Assembly: GCF_003234265.2 (NCBI RefSeq) | Contig: NZ_CP126256.1 | Span: 2,914,001 to 2,978,000 of the forward strand | DNA from: Curtobacterium sp. MCSS17_015 | Lineage (GTDB): Bacteria; Actinomycetota; Actinomycetes; Actinomycetales; Microbacteriaceae | Direction of reading: 5' to 3' | DNA: 64,000 nt | Shown: positions 15,480 to 23,900 of the stretch, in pieces | Numbering within the stretch: position 1 is the first letter of the stretch | Layout: each line of letters opens with the position of its first letter | Notes under the pieces: model-generated | What the model was told of the DNA's origin: nothing | Databases searched by the model: none | What the model saw: the letters and a program-made list of their open reading frames with translations, nothing else | Made by a program: the position numbers and the translations under genes

Positions 15480-18286
15480 CGTGCGTCCCCGATGGTGAAG
15501 GTGTACAGCGTCGTCGAGGTCGCGCCCTCCGGCACGTTCATCCGGAACGCCGGCAGGGTCGTGGCGGCGTCGAGCGAGGCGCGGAACTGCTCCTGCTGCA
15601 ACAAGATGCCCGACACGTCCTCGGCGCGGACGTTCGCGTACCCGGCGGCGTTCTGGGACGCGAGGGCGAGCTGGTAGTCCGCGGAGTCGGACTTCGCCGC
15701 ACTCGTGGCCATCGCGCCGAGGATGCCGGAACCGTTGACCTTGCGGTCGCCGAGGTCGAGCATCACGCGGTTGAGGTCACCGGTCAGGAGGGTGCGCGCA
15801 CCTTCGATGTCACGGGTCGACGCGGTGGTGCTCGCGTTGATGCGCTCGAGGCTCTGCCTCGTCTGCTCGTCGACCGCGCTCGCGAGGGCCGCGTTCTCCT
15901 GCTCGAGCTTGCCCTTTTGCTCGTCGATCGTGCCCTTGGCACCGGAGGTGACGTCGGTCGAGGTCGAGCGGAGGCCGGCGATGGACTGGTCGAACGCCTC
16001 GATCACCGCGGTGTTGCTCGTCTCCGCCTGCTCCGAGACGTCGCGGACCTGCTGGTCGATGAGGTCGTCGACCTTCTTTTTTGTCTCTTCGTTGGCATCG
16101 GCGAAGCGCTCCTCAACCTTCTCCGCCAGCGCATCCTTCTGCGTTACGACCGCTCCAAGGCCGGTCGCCACCTTTTGGTCGGACTCGACGAGACTATTGA
16201 CGAGCCGTCGAAGTTCATGCAGCGAGTCCTGCACACCTCCGTCGCCCTCCTCGGTGGCCGTCCTGACGGCATCCATTGCCGTCCTGACCTGGTCAATGCT
16301 CGTCTCCAGGTCTCCGAGCGTGGCGCCGATGGCGGACTTCGTGTCATCGACGTTCGTGGCGCTCACGATGGCGTCCCATGCGTCGTGCTGGTCATCGAGC
16401 CGGACGTCCATCGGCTTTGAGAACGGGAACGGCGGGTCGAGCGGCTCCTCGACCGTCTGGTCGTCACCGTCCTCGCACGGCGTCGCCGTCAGGTAGGAGC
16501 GCAGGTCATTTGCTTGGTTCTCGGTGAGCCCCGAGGTCGTTGGCAACAGCGGTATCCCGCTCGCGTCGCGTCCGATGAGGCGGCAGATCTGTTCCGCAAG
16601 TGCAGCGTTCTGCGCCTGCATCGACGGTCCGGACGGGTCCTCTATCTCGCCGAGCGCCGTCCGCGCACCCTCCGCCTGGTCGTGCACCGCGCGGAGCTGA
16701 CCCCGGACGGCGTCGATCTTTCCGGGCATCTGCTCCACGCTTGCTCGCAGCACCTCGAGGGCCTTCCGAGTCTCGCCGGAGTCGGACGTCGACCCGAACG
16801 TGAGCTGTGCCAGCTCTTCGTCGATGCCACTGACTGCGGCACTGACCTTGCCGTAGTCGGCCAGGGCGTCCTCCGCGAACTGCGTCTTCCTGAGACTGTC
16901 CGCGAGGTCCTTGCCGGTGGCGACGAGCCTGGTCAACGCCTGCATGATCGTCGTCGAGGACGCGAACAGCGCACACGTGAGGGAGGAGCGGGCGGCCTCG
17001 GCCGCGCACTTCTCCGCCGTCGGATCGCTCGGCCCGACCGACGATGCGAGCTGCGCGCTGACCTGCTGCTTGCAGGCTTCACTTGCCTCGGCGTACCCGG
17101 CGAGCTGCGCGGACACCCGCAGGAGGTTGCCGTACACGCTGGCACCACCGGTGGCCGGCTGCGGTTCGGCAGCGCAGCCGTTCCCGTCGATGGCCGGCGT
17201 CGGCACGGTGGCCGACGTGTCGCCGAGCAGCGCGTCGAGGCTGCCGGTGGTCTCCTGCAGCTGCTGGAGGACCGTGGACTGGGTCCCGCTCACCGTCGCA
17301 TCGAGGTCGGTCTGCAGCGAGCCGAGCTGTCCCGACAGGGACTGCATGGTGCTCGCCAGCGACGTGCTGCTGTCCTCGAGCCGCTCCGCCGTTCGGACAC
17401 CGAGCGTGGCCGAGGTCGTCTCGAGGTTCGAGCGGACCTCGGTGATCGTGCCGCCCGCGCGGGCGAGGACCTCGTTGACCTGCGAGATGAGGTCGATCGT
17501 CCGCCGCTGCAGCGCGAGCTCGGAGTCCTTCTCGGACCCGAACGCGGCGTTCATGACCCCGGTGGAGGACAGGTCCGTCGAGACCCCCGGCTGCGCGGCC
17601 AGGTCGAAGGAGGGTGCCGCGAAGTCCTCGACGTCCGCGACGAGGTGGAGCGTGCTGCTCGCACCAGAGGTCGGCGGAGCCAGCAGACGGCCCCACTGCA
17701 CGACGGCGTCGCCGTCCCCGTTCGCGCTGACGACGCCGTCGGTCGCCGTGCCCGCGTCCGCGGTGTCGGTGACGACGCGGTTCGGCGCGGTCCCCGTCAG
17801 GACCGTCGACGCCGCGATGCTGAACGGCGCACCCACCAGCGCCGGGGTCGTCCGGGAGGCTCCCGCCACGTCGTAGGTGAGGTTGCGCGAGCGGACGGTC
17901 AGGTTCTCGACGGTCAGGTCGATCTCGACCCGGCCGGAGTAGCCCGCGAGGTCGGCGAGGTCGGTGCCGCTCTTCTTCGCCGTCGTGTACTGGGTCGTCA
18001 CGCGCAACGGCAGGTCGGAAGCAGCTTTGGCAGCCTCGTGCTCCGTGACTTCGGACGACGAATCGTCGGCACCGACGGAGATGGCGGTGTCGGAGATCGT
18101 GGTGATCGATCCGTCCGCCGCCAAGCGCGTGTCGACGGTCTGCAGGACGCGGGACGGGTTCTCCACCGCGCGATCCGTGGACGTGCACCCCGCCAGGACC
18201 ACCGCAGCAGCGCCCGCCATCGCGACAACGGCGAGCGCGCGGCCGTTCTTCGTTCGTACCCCTGGATGCAGCATGCGCAACGACAT
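15476..18286 (-). CDS. Large coiled-coil lipoprotein of the T7SS-like island
   Basis: The 936-residue protein has a lipoprotein signal (ALAVVAMAGAAAVVLAGC, lipid-accepting Cys34). A beta-rich segment (about 60-240) is followed by long alternating helices typical of coiled coils (about 250-340, 440-560, 650-860). There is no later membrane segment. No enzyme motif is seen. An extended, membrane-tethered outer protein next to an EssC-like ATPase recalls the role of EsaA/YueB, although the architecture differs because those have several membrane helices; the analogy is inference. The middle (about 16080-16900) is visibly poorer in G+C, with a 7-T run near 16076, which suggests a mosaic gene. The ATG at 18286 is preceded by GAGGGGG. 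Confidence 0.65.
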   Translation of the reverse strand: MSLRMLHPGVRTKNGRALAVVAMAGAAAVVLAGCTSTDRAVENPSRVLQTVDTRLAADGSITTISDTAISVGADDSSSEVTEHEAAKAASDLPLRVTTQYTTAKKSGTDLADLAGYSGRVEIDLTVENLTVRSRNLTYDVAGASRTTPALVGAPFSIAASTVLTGTAPNRVVTDTADAGTATDGVVSANGDGDAVVQWGRLLAPPTSGASSTLHLVADVEDFAAPSFDLAAQPGVSTDLSSTGVMNAAFGSEKDSELALQRRTIDLISQVNEVLARAGGTITEVRSNLETTSATLGVRTAERLEDSSTSLASTMQSLSGQLGSLQTDLDATVSGTQSTVLQQLQETTGSLDALLGDTSATVPTPAIDGNGCAAEPQPATGGASVYGNLLRVSAQLAGYAEASEACKQQVSAQLASSVGPSDPTAEKCAAEAARSSLTCALFASSTTIMQALTRLVATGKDLADSLRKTQFAEDALADYGKVSAAVSGIDEELAQLTFGSTSDSGETRKALEVLRASVEQMPGKIDAVRGQLRAVHDQAEGARTALGEIEDPSGPSMQAQNAALAEQICRLIGRDASGIPLLPTTSGLTENQANDLRSYLTATPCEDGDDQTVEEPLDPPFPFSKPMDVRLDDQHDAWDAIVSATNVDDTKSAIGATLGDLETSIDQVRTAMDAVRTATEEGDGGVQDSLHELRRLVNSLVESDQKVATGLGAVVTQKDALAEKVEERFADANEETKKKVDDLIDQQVRDVSEQAETSNTAVIEAFDQSIAGLRSTSTDVTSGAKGTIDEQKGKLEQENAALASAVDEQTRQSLERINASTTASTRDIEGARTLLTGDLNRVMLDLGDRKVNGSGILGAMATSAAKSDSADYQLALASQNAAGYANVRAEDVSGILLQQEQFRASLDAATTLPAFRMNVPEGATSTTLYTFTIGDAR

Positions 18287-18453
18287 TGGCGATCGTCCCC
18301 CTCAAGAACCGACAAGCGACTCGATCCTAACGGGGCTGCAGCGTCCAGGGACGACTGTCCACAGGCCCTCGAGTCCCCCGTTCGGGCGACACGATCAGCG
18401 GTGACGACCCGCAGGCCGTCGGGCGAGCGGTGAAGCGATCACCGAGACCAGGA

Positions 18454-18684
18454 CTACGCCGATCGCGAGAACGTCAGCACCAGCGCGCCGAGCTCGCTCT
18501 GGAGAGGCCAGGAGTCTGCGACCATCCGTCCGGCTTCCCGCACGATCGAACGGGACACTGGACTCCCCTGTTCCTGCGCCAGAGCCCGGGCGAGGACCGA
18601 CCGCACTGCAAGGATCTGCTCTGCGGAAGACGCGTCCTCATCTCCGCGCTGATCCAGGGCGTCGATCAGGGAGGCAAGTTCCAC
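18454..18684 (-). CDS. Small hypothetical protein in the T7SS-like island, 76 residues
   Basis: I placed the start at the GTG at 18684, which has AGAGGG upstream; a second GTG at 18717 (87 residues) is possible. The product is largely helical, with acidic then basic segments (LASLIDALDQRGDEDASSAE; QEQGSPVSRSIVREAGRMVA). It lacks a W-x-G motif, signal peptide and membrane helix. It sits between the immunity-like array and the lipoprotein, all on one strand. The family is not recognised. A small chaperone or adaptor is one guess among several. Confidence 0.5.
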   Translation of the reverse strand: MELASLIDALDQRGDEDASSAEQILAVRSVLARALAQEQGSPVSRSIVREAGRMVADSWPLQSELGALVLTFSRSA

Positions 18685-18728
18685 TTCGTTCCCTCTGGCC
18701 GTGCCCACGCGGATCACGGGGCGCAGGC

Positions 18729-19136
18729 TCAAGAGCGACGGTATCCGAAGAGTTCCGGAGAGGCACCGAACACTCGCAGCAGACCTCGCATCTTCAGGAA
18801 TCCGTCGCCGGCCTCGAGATCGTACTTCTCCGCGATCTCGAAGCCAGATGCGATGTCGTCGCTGTTGTCCGCGGTGACACCCTCGCGCAGCACGAACCTC
18901 CCACATTCGCCCGACTCGATGACCACCTGCGGAACCGATGCTCCGACGCCTCCTGCCGAGCGCGTGGACCCGCTACTTGCCTCAGCCGAAGAGATGACAC
19001 ATGACAGCTGGACATGATGTGCATCGTCGTACGACTGGAGTACCGCGGGTCCCGCGAGGAAGAACGCACTCACGAAGACGATCACGAAGGCCCACAGTGT
19101 GAACAACACCAGGCCTTGGTCTTCGACATCTTCCAC
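18729..19136 (-). CDS. Immunity-like small membrane protein, paralogue 3
   Basis: The 135-residue protein has an N-terminal membrane helix (FTLWAFVIVFVSAFFLAGPA) and an outer domain with two Cys. It shares a clear pattern with the products at 20443-20892 and 19199-19687: Cys in LSCVISSAEA, then G-V-G-A-S, then E-C-G-R-F-V-L-R-E-G-V-T-A-D-N, and a C-terminal KMRGLLRVFG. It starts at a GTG and lies 62 bp after paralogue 2. Position downstream of an RHS toxin plus membrane topology suggests an immunity protein or an orphan immunity paralogue; no direct proof. Confidence 0.65.
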   Translation of the reverse strand: MEDVEDQGLVLFTLWAFVIVFVSAFFLAGPAVLQSYDDAHHVQLSCVISSAEASSGSTRSAGGVGASVPQVVIESGECGRFVLREGVTADNSDDIASGFEIAEKYDLEAGDGFLKMRGLLRVFGASPELFGYRRS

Positions 19137-19198
19137 TTCGCGGCAGTCACCGATACGTCTCCTGGGAGCGCGATGTGATCAACAGCTGCAGGCCCCTG

Positions 19199-19687
19199 TC
19201 ACGGTTCCTCCGAAAAACCGAAGACGAACACCTTCTCGCGCACACGAACGAGGGCCTCCCGATGTCGGAATGATACTTCGCCGATCTCGAACCGAGTCGA
19301 GCCTGCTGCTTCGAGCCTCACGGCGATCGCGTCCTTGTTGTCGGTGGTCACCCCTCGCCGGAGGACGAGCGGACCACATTTCTTCGTCATGATCGCGACC
19401 TGGTCCAACGACGACCCGATTCCCTTGCCGGAAGTGCTCGACCCGATGTCTCCTTCGGCACCCGTCACGGTGCACGTGACGGAGATCACGTGCGCGCGCT
19501 CGTAGGCCTTCCACGCCCACGAGCCTCCGAGGACCAGCGCGGTGACGAGCACCATCGCGCTCAACATCGAGATCACCAGCACGTTCCCGCGGTGCCGTTT
19601 TGCTCCCACGTTGCTCCTCGTCGATGTCCCGCCGGGGATCATCATCGTCGTAGCCTTCTGCCGGCCGCCGGATCGGTCCCACTTCAT
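19199..19687 (-). CDS. Immunity-like small membrane protein, paralogue 2
   Basis: The 162-residue protein is read from the ATG at 19687, with GGGGAG overlapping the stop of the broken copy just upstream; shorter starts downstream are possible. A membrane helix (VLVISMLSAMVLVTALVLGG) precedes the shared outer domain: V-T-C-T-V-T-G-A-E-G, G-I-G-S-S-L-D-Q-V, K-K-C-G-P-L-V-L-R-R-G-V-T-T-D-N. The two Cys are kept and could form a disulfide outside the cell. The C-terminus (about residues 135-162) differs most among the paralogues. Confidence 0.65.
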   Translation of the reverse strand: MKWDRSGGRQKATTMMIPGGTSTRSNVGAKRHRGNVLVISMLSAMVLVTALVLGGSWAWKAYERAHVISVTCTVTGAEGDIGSSTSGKGIGSSLDQVAIMTKKCGPLVLRRGVTTDNKDAIAVRLEAAGSTRFEIGEVSFRHREALVRVREKVFVFGFSEEP

Positions 19688-19694
19688 GCGCGGC

Positions 19695-20028
19695 TCACTC
19701 CCCACGTTCCGTTCGCACATCGAGCACATTAGGTGCGACGCCGACCGCTTGGAACCATCCGCGCAGGCGTGCAGACCCTTGACCGATCTTGACGTCGTCG
19801 CAGGGCGCTCCCACGTCCCGACCCGAGGCGGATGACCGCACTCCGCCCTCCGCTGAGATGACCCTGATCCGTACGAAGATCGGATGTGTCCGGTCCCGAG
19901 CAGAGCCCCCGACTTGCACGACCAGGATCATGATCGGCATGAGCGCGAGAACCGCCAGAACCGTGATCGCGCGCCTTCGCTTCGTGCTCGTCGATGGAGT
20001 AGCACCGTCAGGCAGTCTGGTCTACCAT
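19695..20028 (-). pseudogene. Broken immunity-like paralogue
   Basis: On the minus strand the segment 20021-19695 reads without stop and encodes a basic patch, a membrane helix (RRRAITVLAVLALMPIMILV) and VRIRVISAEGGVRSSASG, matching the TM-plus-SAEA part of the neighbouring paralogues. It is damaged in three ways. No start codon lies in frame before the helix: the ATG at 20028 is in another frame and stops after six codons. The first conserved Cys is Arg. The segment carrying C-G-x-x-V and G-V-T-x-D-N is missing, so the text jumps to GSARLRGWFQ, the equivalent of the C-terminal RGLL region. A shorter peptide from the ATG at 19940 could still be made. Confidence 0.65.
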
Positions 20029-20442
20029 TCCCCAATCCATCTGCTGACTCTGAGGGTACCGACGGCGATATTCGAGTTTTGCCTCGGATACCCCGTGCGC
20101 GGCACCAACCAGAATCACAAGCGCTTATGCGCTCGAACGGCGCACCTCAATCGATTGATGAATGAACCTGAGTTAGTCCCTCCAGCAGTATGACGCAGCT
20201 CCAACCTCGAATCCGTATCGACCGTTCGCTGACTACCCCTCATCGACTTTCCACGCATTCACCGTAGTGACACCTGCGCGGAGCGTTACTCAGCTTCGGT
20301 CTCACATCAGCCAGATTCACGGTAACGAGCACCAAATCCGGTCCACCAGCACCAGGATCCCGATTGTGACGACACACAAGCGCGTCCCGTGCGCTCACCC
20401 TCGGCTCATCCGGACGAGCCGCTTCTCGGGTGCACGTTTTCG
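20029..20442. other. Gene-free low-GC stretch inside the immunity array
   Basis: About 410 bp, clearly poorer in G+C than the flanks, with no convincing gene on either strand. On the minus strand a short hydrophobic reading (LCVVTIGILVLV, near 20340-20385) and, in another frame, DLVLVTVNLADV may be the remains of one more paralogue. A 6-bp hairpin CGGCTC/GAGCCG (20402-20421) just after the stop of paralogue 1 may be a weak terminator. Confidence 0.45.
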
Positions 20443-20892
20443 CTACAAGCCGCCGATCTTGTGGACCCTGGGCAGCAGATTGAAGAACTCGAGGAGCCCC
20501 CGCAGTGTGATCGAGCCCTTGCCCACCGACAGCGATCGATCAGGATCGCGTTGGAGCTGACGCGCAAGCGCTTCAGCATTGTCGTATGTCACCCCGTTCA
20601 CGTAGACGAACTCGCCACAACTCGTGGCGAGGACAATCTCAGCACTCGATGAGCCGATACCTCGGTTCGACCGGGACGACGTGTTGTTCGCTTCCGCAGA
20701 GTCCACGGTGCATTGCAGCGTGACGAGATGCGAGCGGTCATAGGACTTCAGCAATGTCGGCCCGCCCACGAAGAAACCGATCGGCACGATGAACACTACG
20801 AAGACGATGAGTGCCGCAACCAAACGGTTGACGATGACTTGCCTCCGCGCGCGCGCCCGGCCAGGCTTCAACTGCGCACCTGACTCCTTCAC
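20443..20892 (-). CDS. Immunity-like small membrane protein, paralogue 1, next to RHS toxin
   Basis: The 149-residue protein starts at a GTG 15 nt after the RHS stop, with GGAGGA in the gap, so toxin and this gene are probably translated together. A basic N-terminus leads into a membrane helix (LVAALIVFVVFIVPIGFFVG). The outer domain has L-Q-C-T-V-D-S-A-E-A, G-I-G-S-S, T-S-C-G-E-F-V-Y-V-N-G-V-T-Y-D-N and TLRGLLEFFN. By position this is the best candidate for the cognate immunity protein. Its outward-facing domain would suit a toxin that attacks the envelope. Confidence 0.7.
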   Translation of the reverse strand: MKESGAQLKPGRARARRQVIVNRLVAALIVFVVFIVPIGFFVGGPTLLKSYDRSHLVTLQCTVDSAEANNTSSRSNRGIGSSSAEIVLATSCGEFVYVNGVTYDNAEALARQLQRDPDRSLSVGKGSITLRGLLEFFNLLPRVHKIGGL

Positions 20893-20907
20893 GTCCGTTC
20901 CTCCGCG

Positions 20908-23900
20908 TCAACCGGCATGCGCGCCGCGGTTCTTGACATTCGGCCCCTCTGCGCCGCCGACAAATCCATTGACGAACGTGCGCAGCACATTGTCCGCATC
21001 GCGTCCTCCTCCCGGCCGGATGATCTCGTTGGTCACCGCACCGATCCCACCGAGCGTACTGTCTACAGCTCCGCCGACGACCGTGTTCCACGTGGCCAGG
21101 TTCGGCGCAACCGCCGGCGCCCCCGCCATGGCGTGCGCGCCGCTCGAGCTCCACTGCGGGACGATGTTGAGCCGGTTCGCGAGTGACGATGCGACCTTCG
21201 GAGAGACGAAGCTCGATCCAGCACTGAATGCCGCTCCCGTCGCTGTTCCTGTACCTGCCGCTTGCCAGTACTCGGCGCCGGAGGCACTCCAGTTCGACTT
21301 CGCTCCCACATCCAACACGTTGGACGCAGCTCCCTGGAGGGCACTCGAGGTCGCCGCCTGTGTCGGCTTCGTGAGCACCTGGCCTGCGCGTTGTGCCAAC
21401 GAGAAGCCCGAACGACTGAGTGCCGGTGCGGCCTTGGACAACCCGAAAGACGCTCCGCCTCCTACAGCTCCGGCCACACCGCCAATGAGGGTGTCGACTC
21501 CTACGGCACCCCAGTCGATCCTGCCGTCCTTGCCTTTGTTGCTTTGGATCGACATTCCCCCGGACAAAGCAGCACCCGCACCCGCCATCATCGCGATCGC
21601 GACTATCGGCCCGGCGGGAGTGACCATGGACAGGACCGTCAGTCCGATCCCTAATACGACCGCCGCTGTCGAGATCTCGTCCGAGTACTTGTCCGCGAGC
21701 TCCCAGAGACCCCCTCGGTGTGCATCCCGGTACGCCTGCAGGTCCTTGTCCGTAGCCGGCCGCAGCCCCAGCGGGTCGACCGCGTGCAGCGGGTCGTTCC
21801 CCGCGTACGAGTAGGGGTTCCCCGACCACCCAGCTCCGACGACCGGAGCGAGCGGGTCCGTCGACAGGAAGCCCTTCGCCACGGGGTCGTACACCCGGGC
21901 CCCGAGCCACTCCATCCCCGCGATGCTCAGGCTGCCGCCCGGGGTCAGCCCGACGCCGGACGGCAGGGCAGCTCCGCCGCCGATCCCGTTCGTCGATGCG
22001 AGGAGCGCCCAGGGATCGGTCGCTTCGGTCGCTCGCGCCCCGCGCCAGGTCGATGCCGTCCAGTTCCCGTCGATGGCCACGATCCCGCCTGGAGCCTCCA
22101 GGACAGGCGTCGCGCCGACGGAGGCCAGGACCGGGACACCCGCAGCGGTGTCCCACCAGGTGTCCGATCCTCCGACTTCCGCGACCTCGCCCAGGGCGTC
22201 GGTCCACACCTCGAGTCGGCCGGTCTCGTCGTACGTCGCGTCCCGTTCGACGACGCCGGCCAGGAACCCGAGGTCCGACCATGCGTACTCGGTGGTCGAA
22301 CCGTCCGGAGCAGTCCGCCGGACGCGCCGACCGAGTCCGTCGTGCACGTACTCGATCCGCGCACCGTCAGCACCGGTGGTGGCGACGAGTTGCCCGGCAG
22401 CGTCGTACTCGTGTCGGAGTTCGGCACCGTCGACGGTCTCGGCGACGAGGCGTCCGGCCGCGTCGTACCGCCACGTCCGACCACGGCCGCCGTCGAGCGC
22501 ACTGACCAGCTGCGCCGCGGCGTCATGGGTGTAGGTCCTCCGGCCGTCCGCACCGGTAATCGCCGCGATGCGGTCGTCCTCGTCGTGGTCGATGCGGGTC
22601 GTCGTACCGCCTTCCGGCGTGGTCACGGTGTGTTCGACGAGCGCCCCGCGCTCGTAGGACCACGACTGGACGACGTCACCGGTCGAGGCCTGGACGATGC
22701 GCCCGAGGGTGTCCAGGGTGAACGCGGCGGGCGTCAGTCCTTCCCGTTCGACGCCGACGACGCGGCCAGCGGCGTCCCTGCGCCATGTCGTGCGATTGCC
22801 GTCCGGGTCCGTGCGCGCCGTACGACGTCCGTCGGCGTCGTACTCCCACGACATCGCCCGCCCACCACGGCTCCGCCGGACGAGCAGACCCCGCCGGTCG
22901 AAGCACAACTCGTGCTCGATGTCCCGTCCGGGGCCACGCGTGTGGTCGGTGACGACGACCGCCCGGCGAGCCCTGTCGTGCGTGGTCTCCGCCACGAGGG
23001 CGCCGTCCACCGAGAGCCGCTGCTCACGTCCTGCAGCGTCGTACGCCCACTCGACCACCCCGCCGTCGGGGTCCGTCTGCTGGACGCGGCGGCCGGCGGC
23101 GTCGAGTCGTGCGGTGGTCGTCCTGCTGAGCGGATCCGTGATGGCAGTCAGCCGTCCGGCGCCGTCGTAGGTGTACCGGGTGATGCCGCCCACCGGGTCA
23201 GTCGCGCTGGTCAGGCGCCCGTCGACGTCGTACGTGTAGGCGGTCACTCCACCGACGCCGTTCTCGGCCTCGGTGAGCTGACCCGCGGCGTCGTAGCGGA
23301 ACCGACGTCGACCGTGACGTGCGTCGTGGACGGAGACGAGCCTCCCGGCCGCGTCCCAGCGGTAGCGAGCCGTTCCTTCTCCGGGTGCGGTCCGCGCGAC
23401 GACGCGCCCGACGACGTCGTACTCGATGCGCTCGACGTCCCCCGTCGGCAGGGTCCGCGCGACGACCCGTGAGTCTGCGTCGTAGGTGATCGTCGTCCGG
23501 GCCCCGAGCTGGTCGGTGGCGGCCGAAGGTCGGCCACAGGCGTCGTACTCGAAGGTCGTCCGCCCGCCGCTCGGCGACACGATGGCGCTGATACGACCAC
23601 TCATGTCGCGCTCGATGCGGGTGAGGCCACCCTCACCGTCCACGAGCTCGACCGGTCGGCCACACGCGTCGTACGTGACGAGTTCGGAACCGGTCTCATC
23701 GGACCTCACCTCGACGGGGCGTCCGAACTCGTCGGACCGGACCGTGGTCGTCGCGAACGCGTCCGACAACGTGGAGATACCGGTGGCCGGGTCATCCGAG
23801 AACTCCGTGCGGACGCCGGTGGGGTCAGTCACGGCGCGCAGGTCGCCGTTGACCCCGTACTCCCGGCGCCACACTGCGCCGGTGGGGTCGACGACGGACT

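Noticed and set aside
18430..19017. Plus-strand frame of 195 codons opposite the immunity array
   Set aside because: The opposite strand shows paralogous, patterned proteins. This frame has no repeat of that pattern and no ribosome-binding site.
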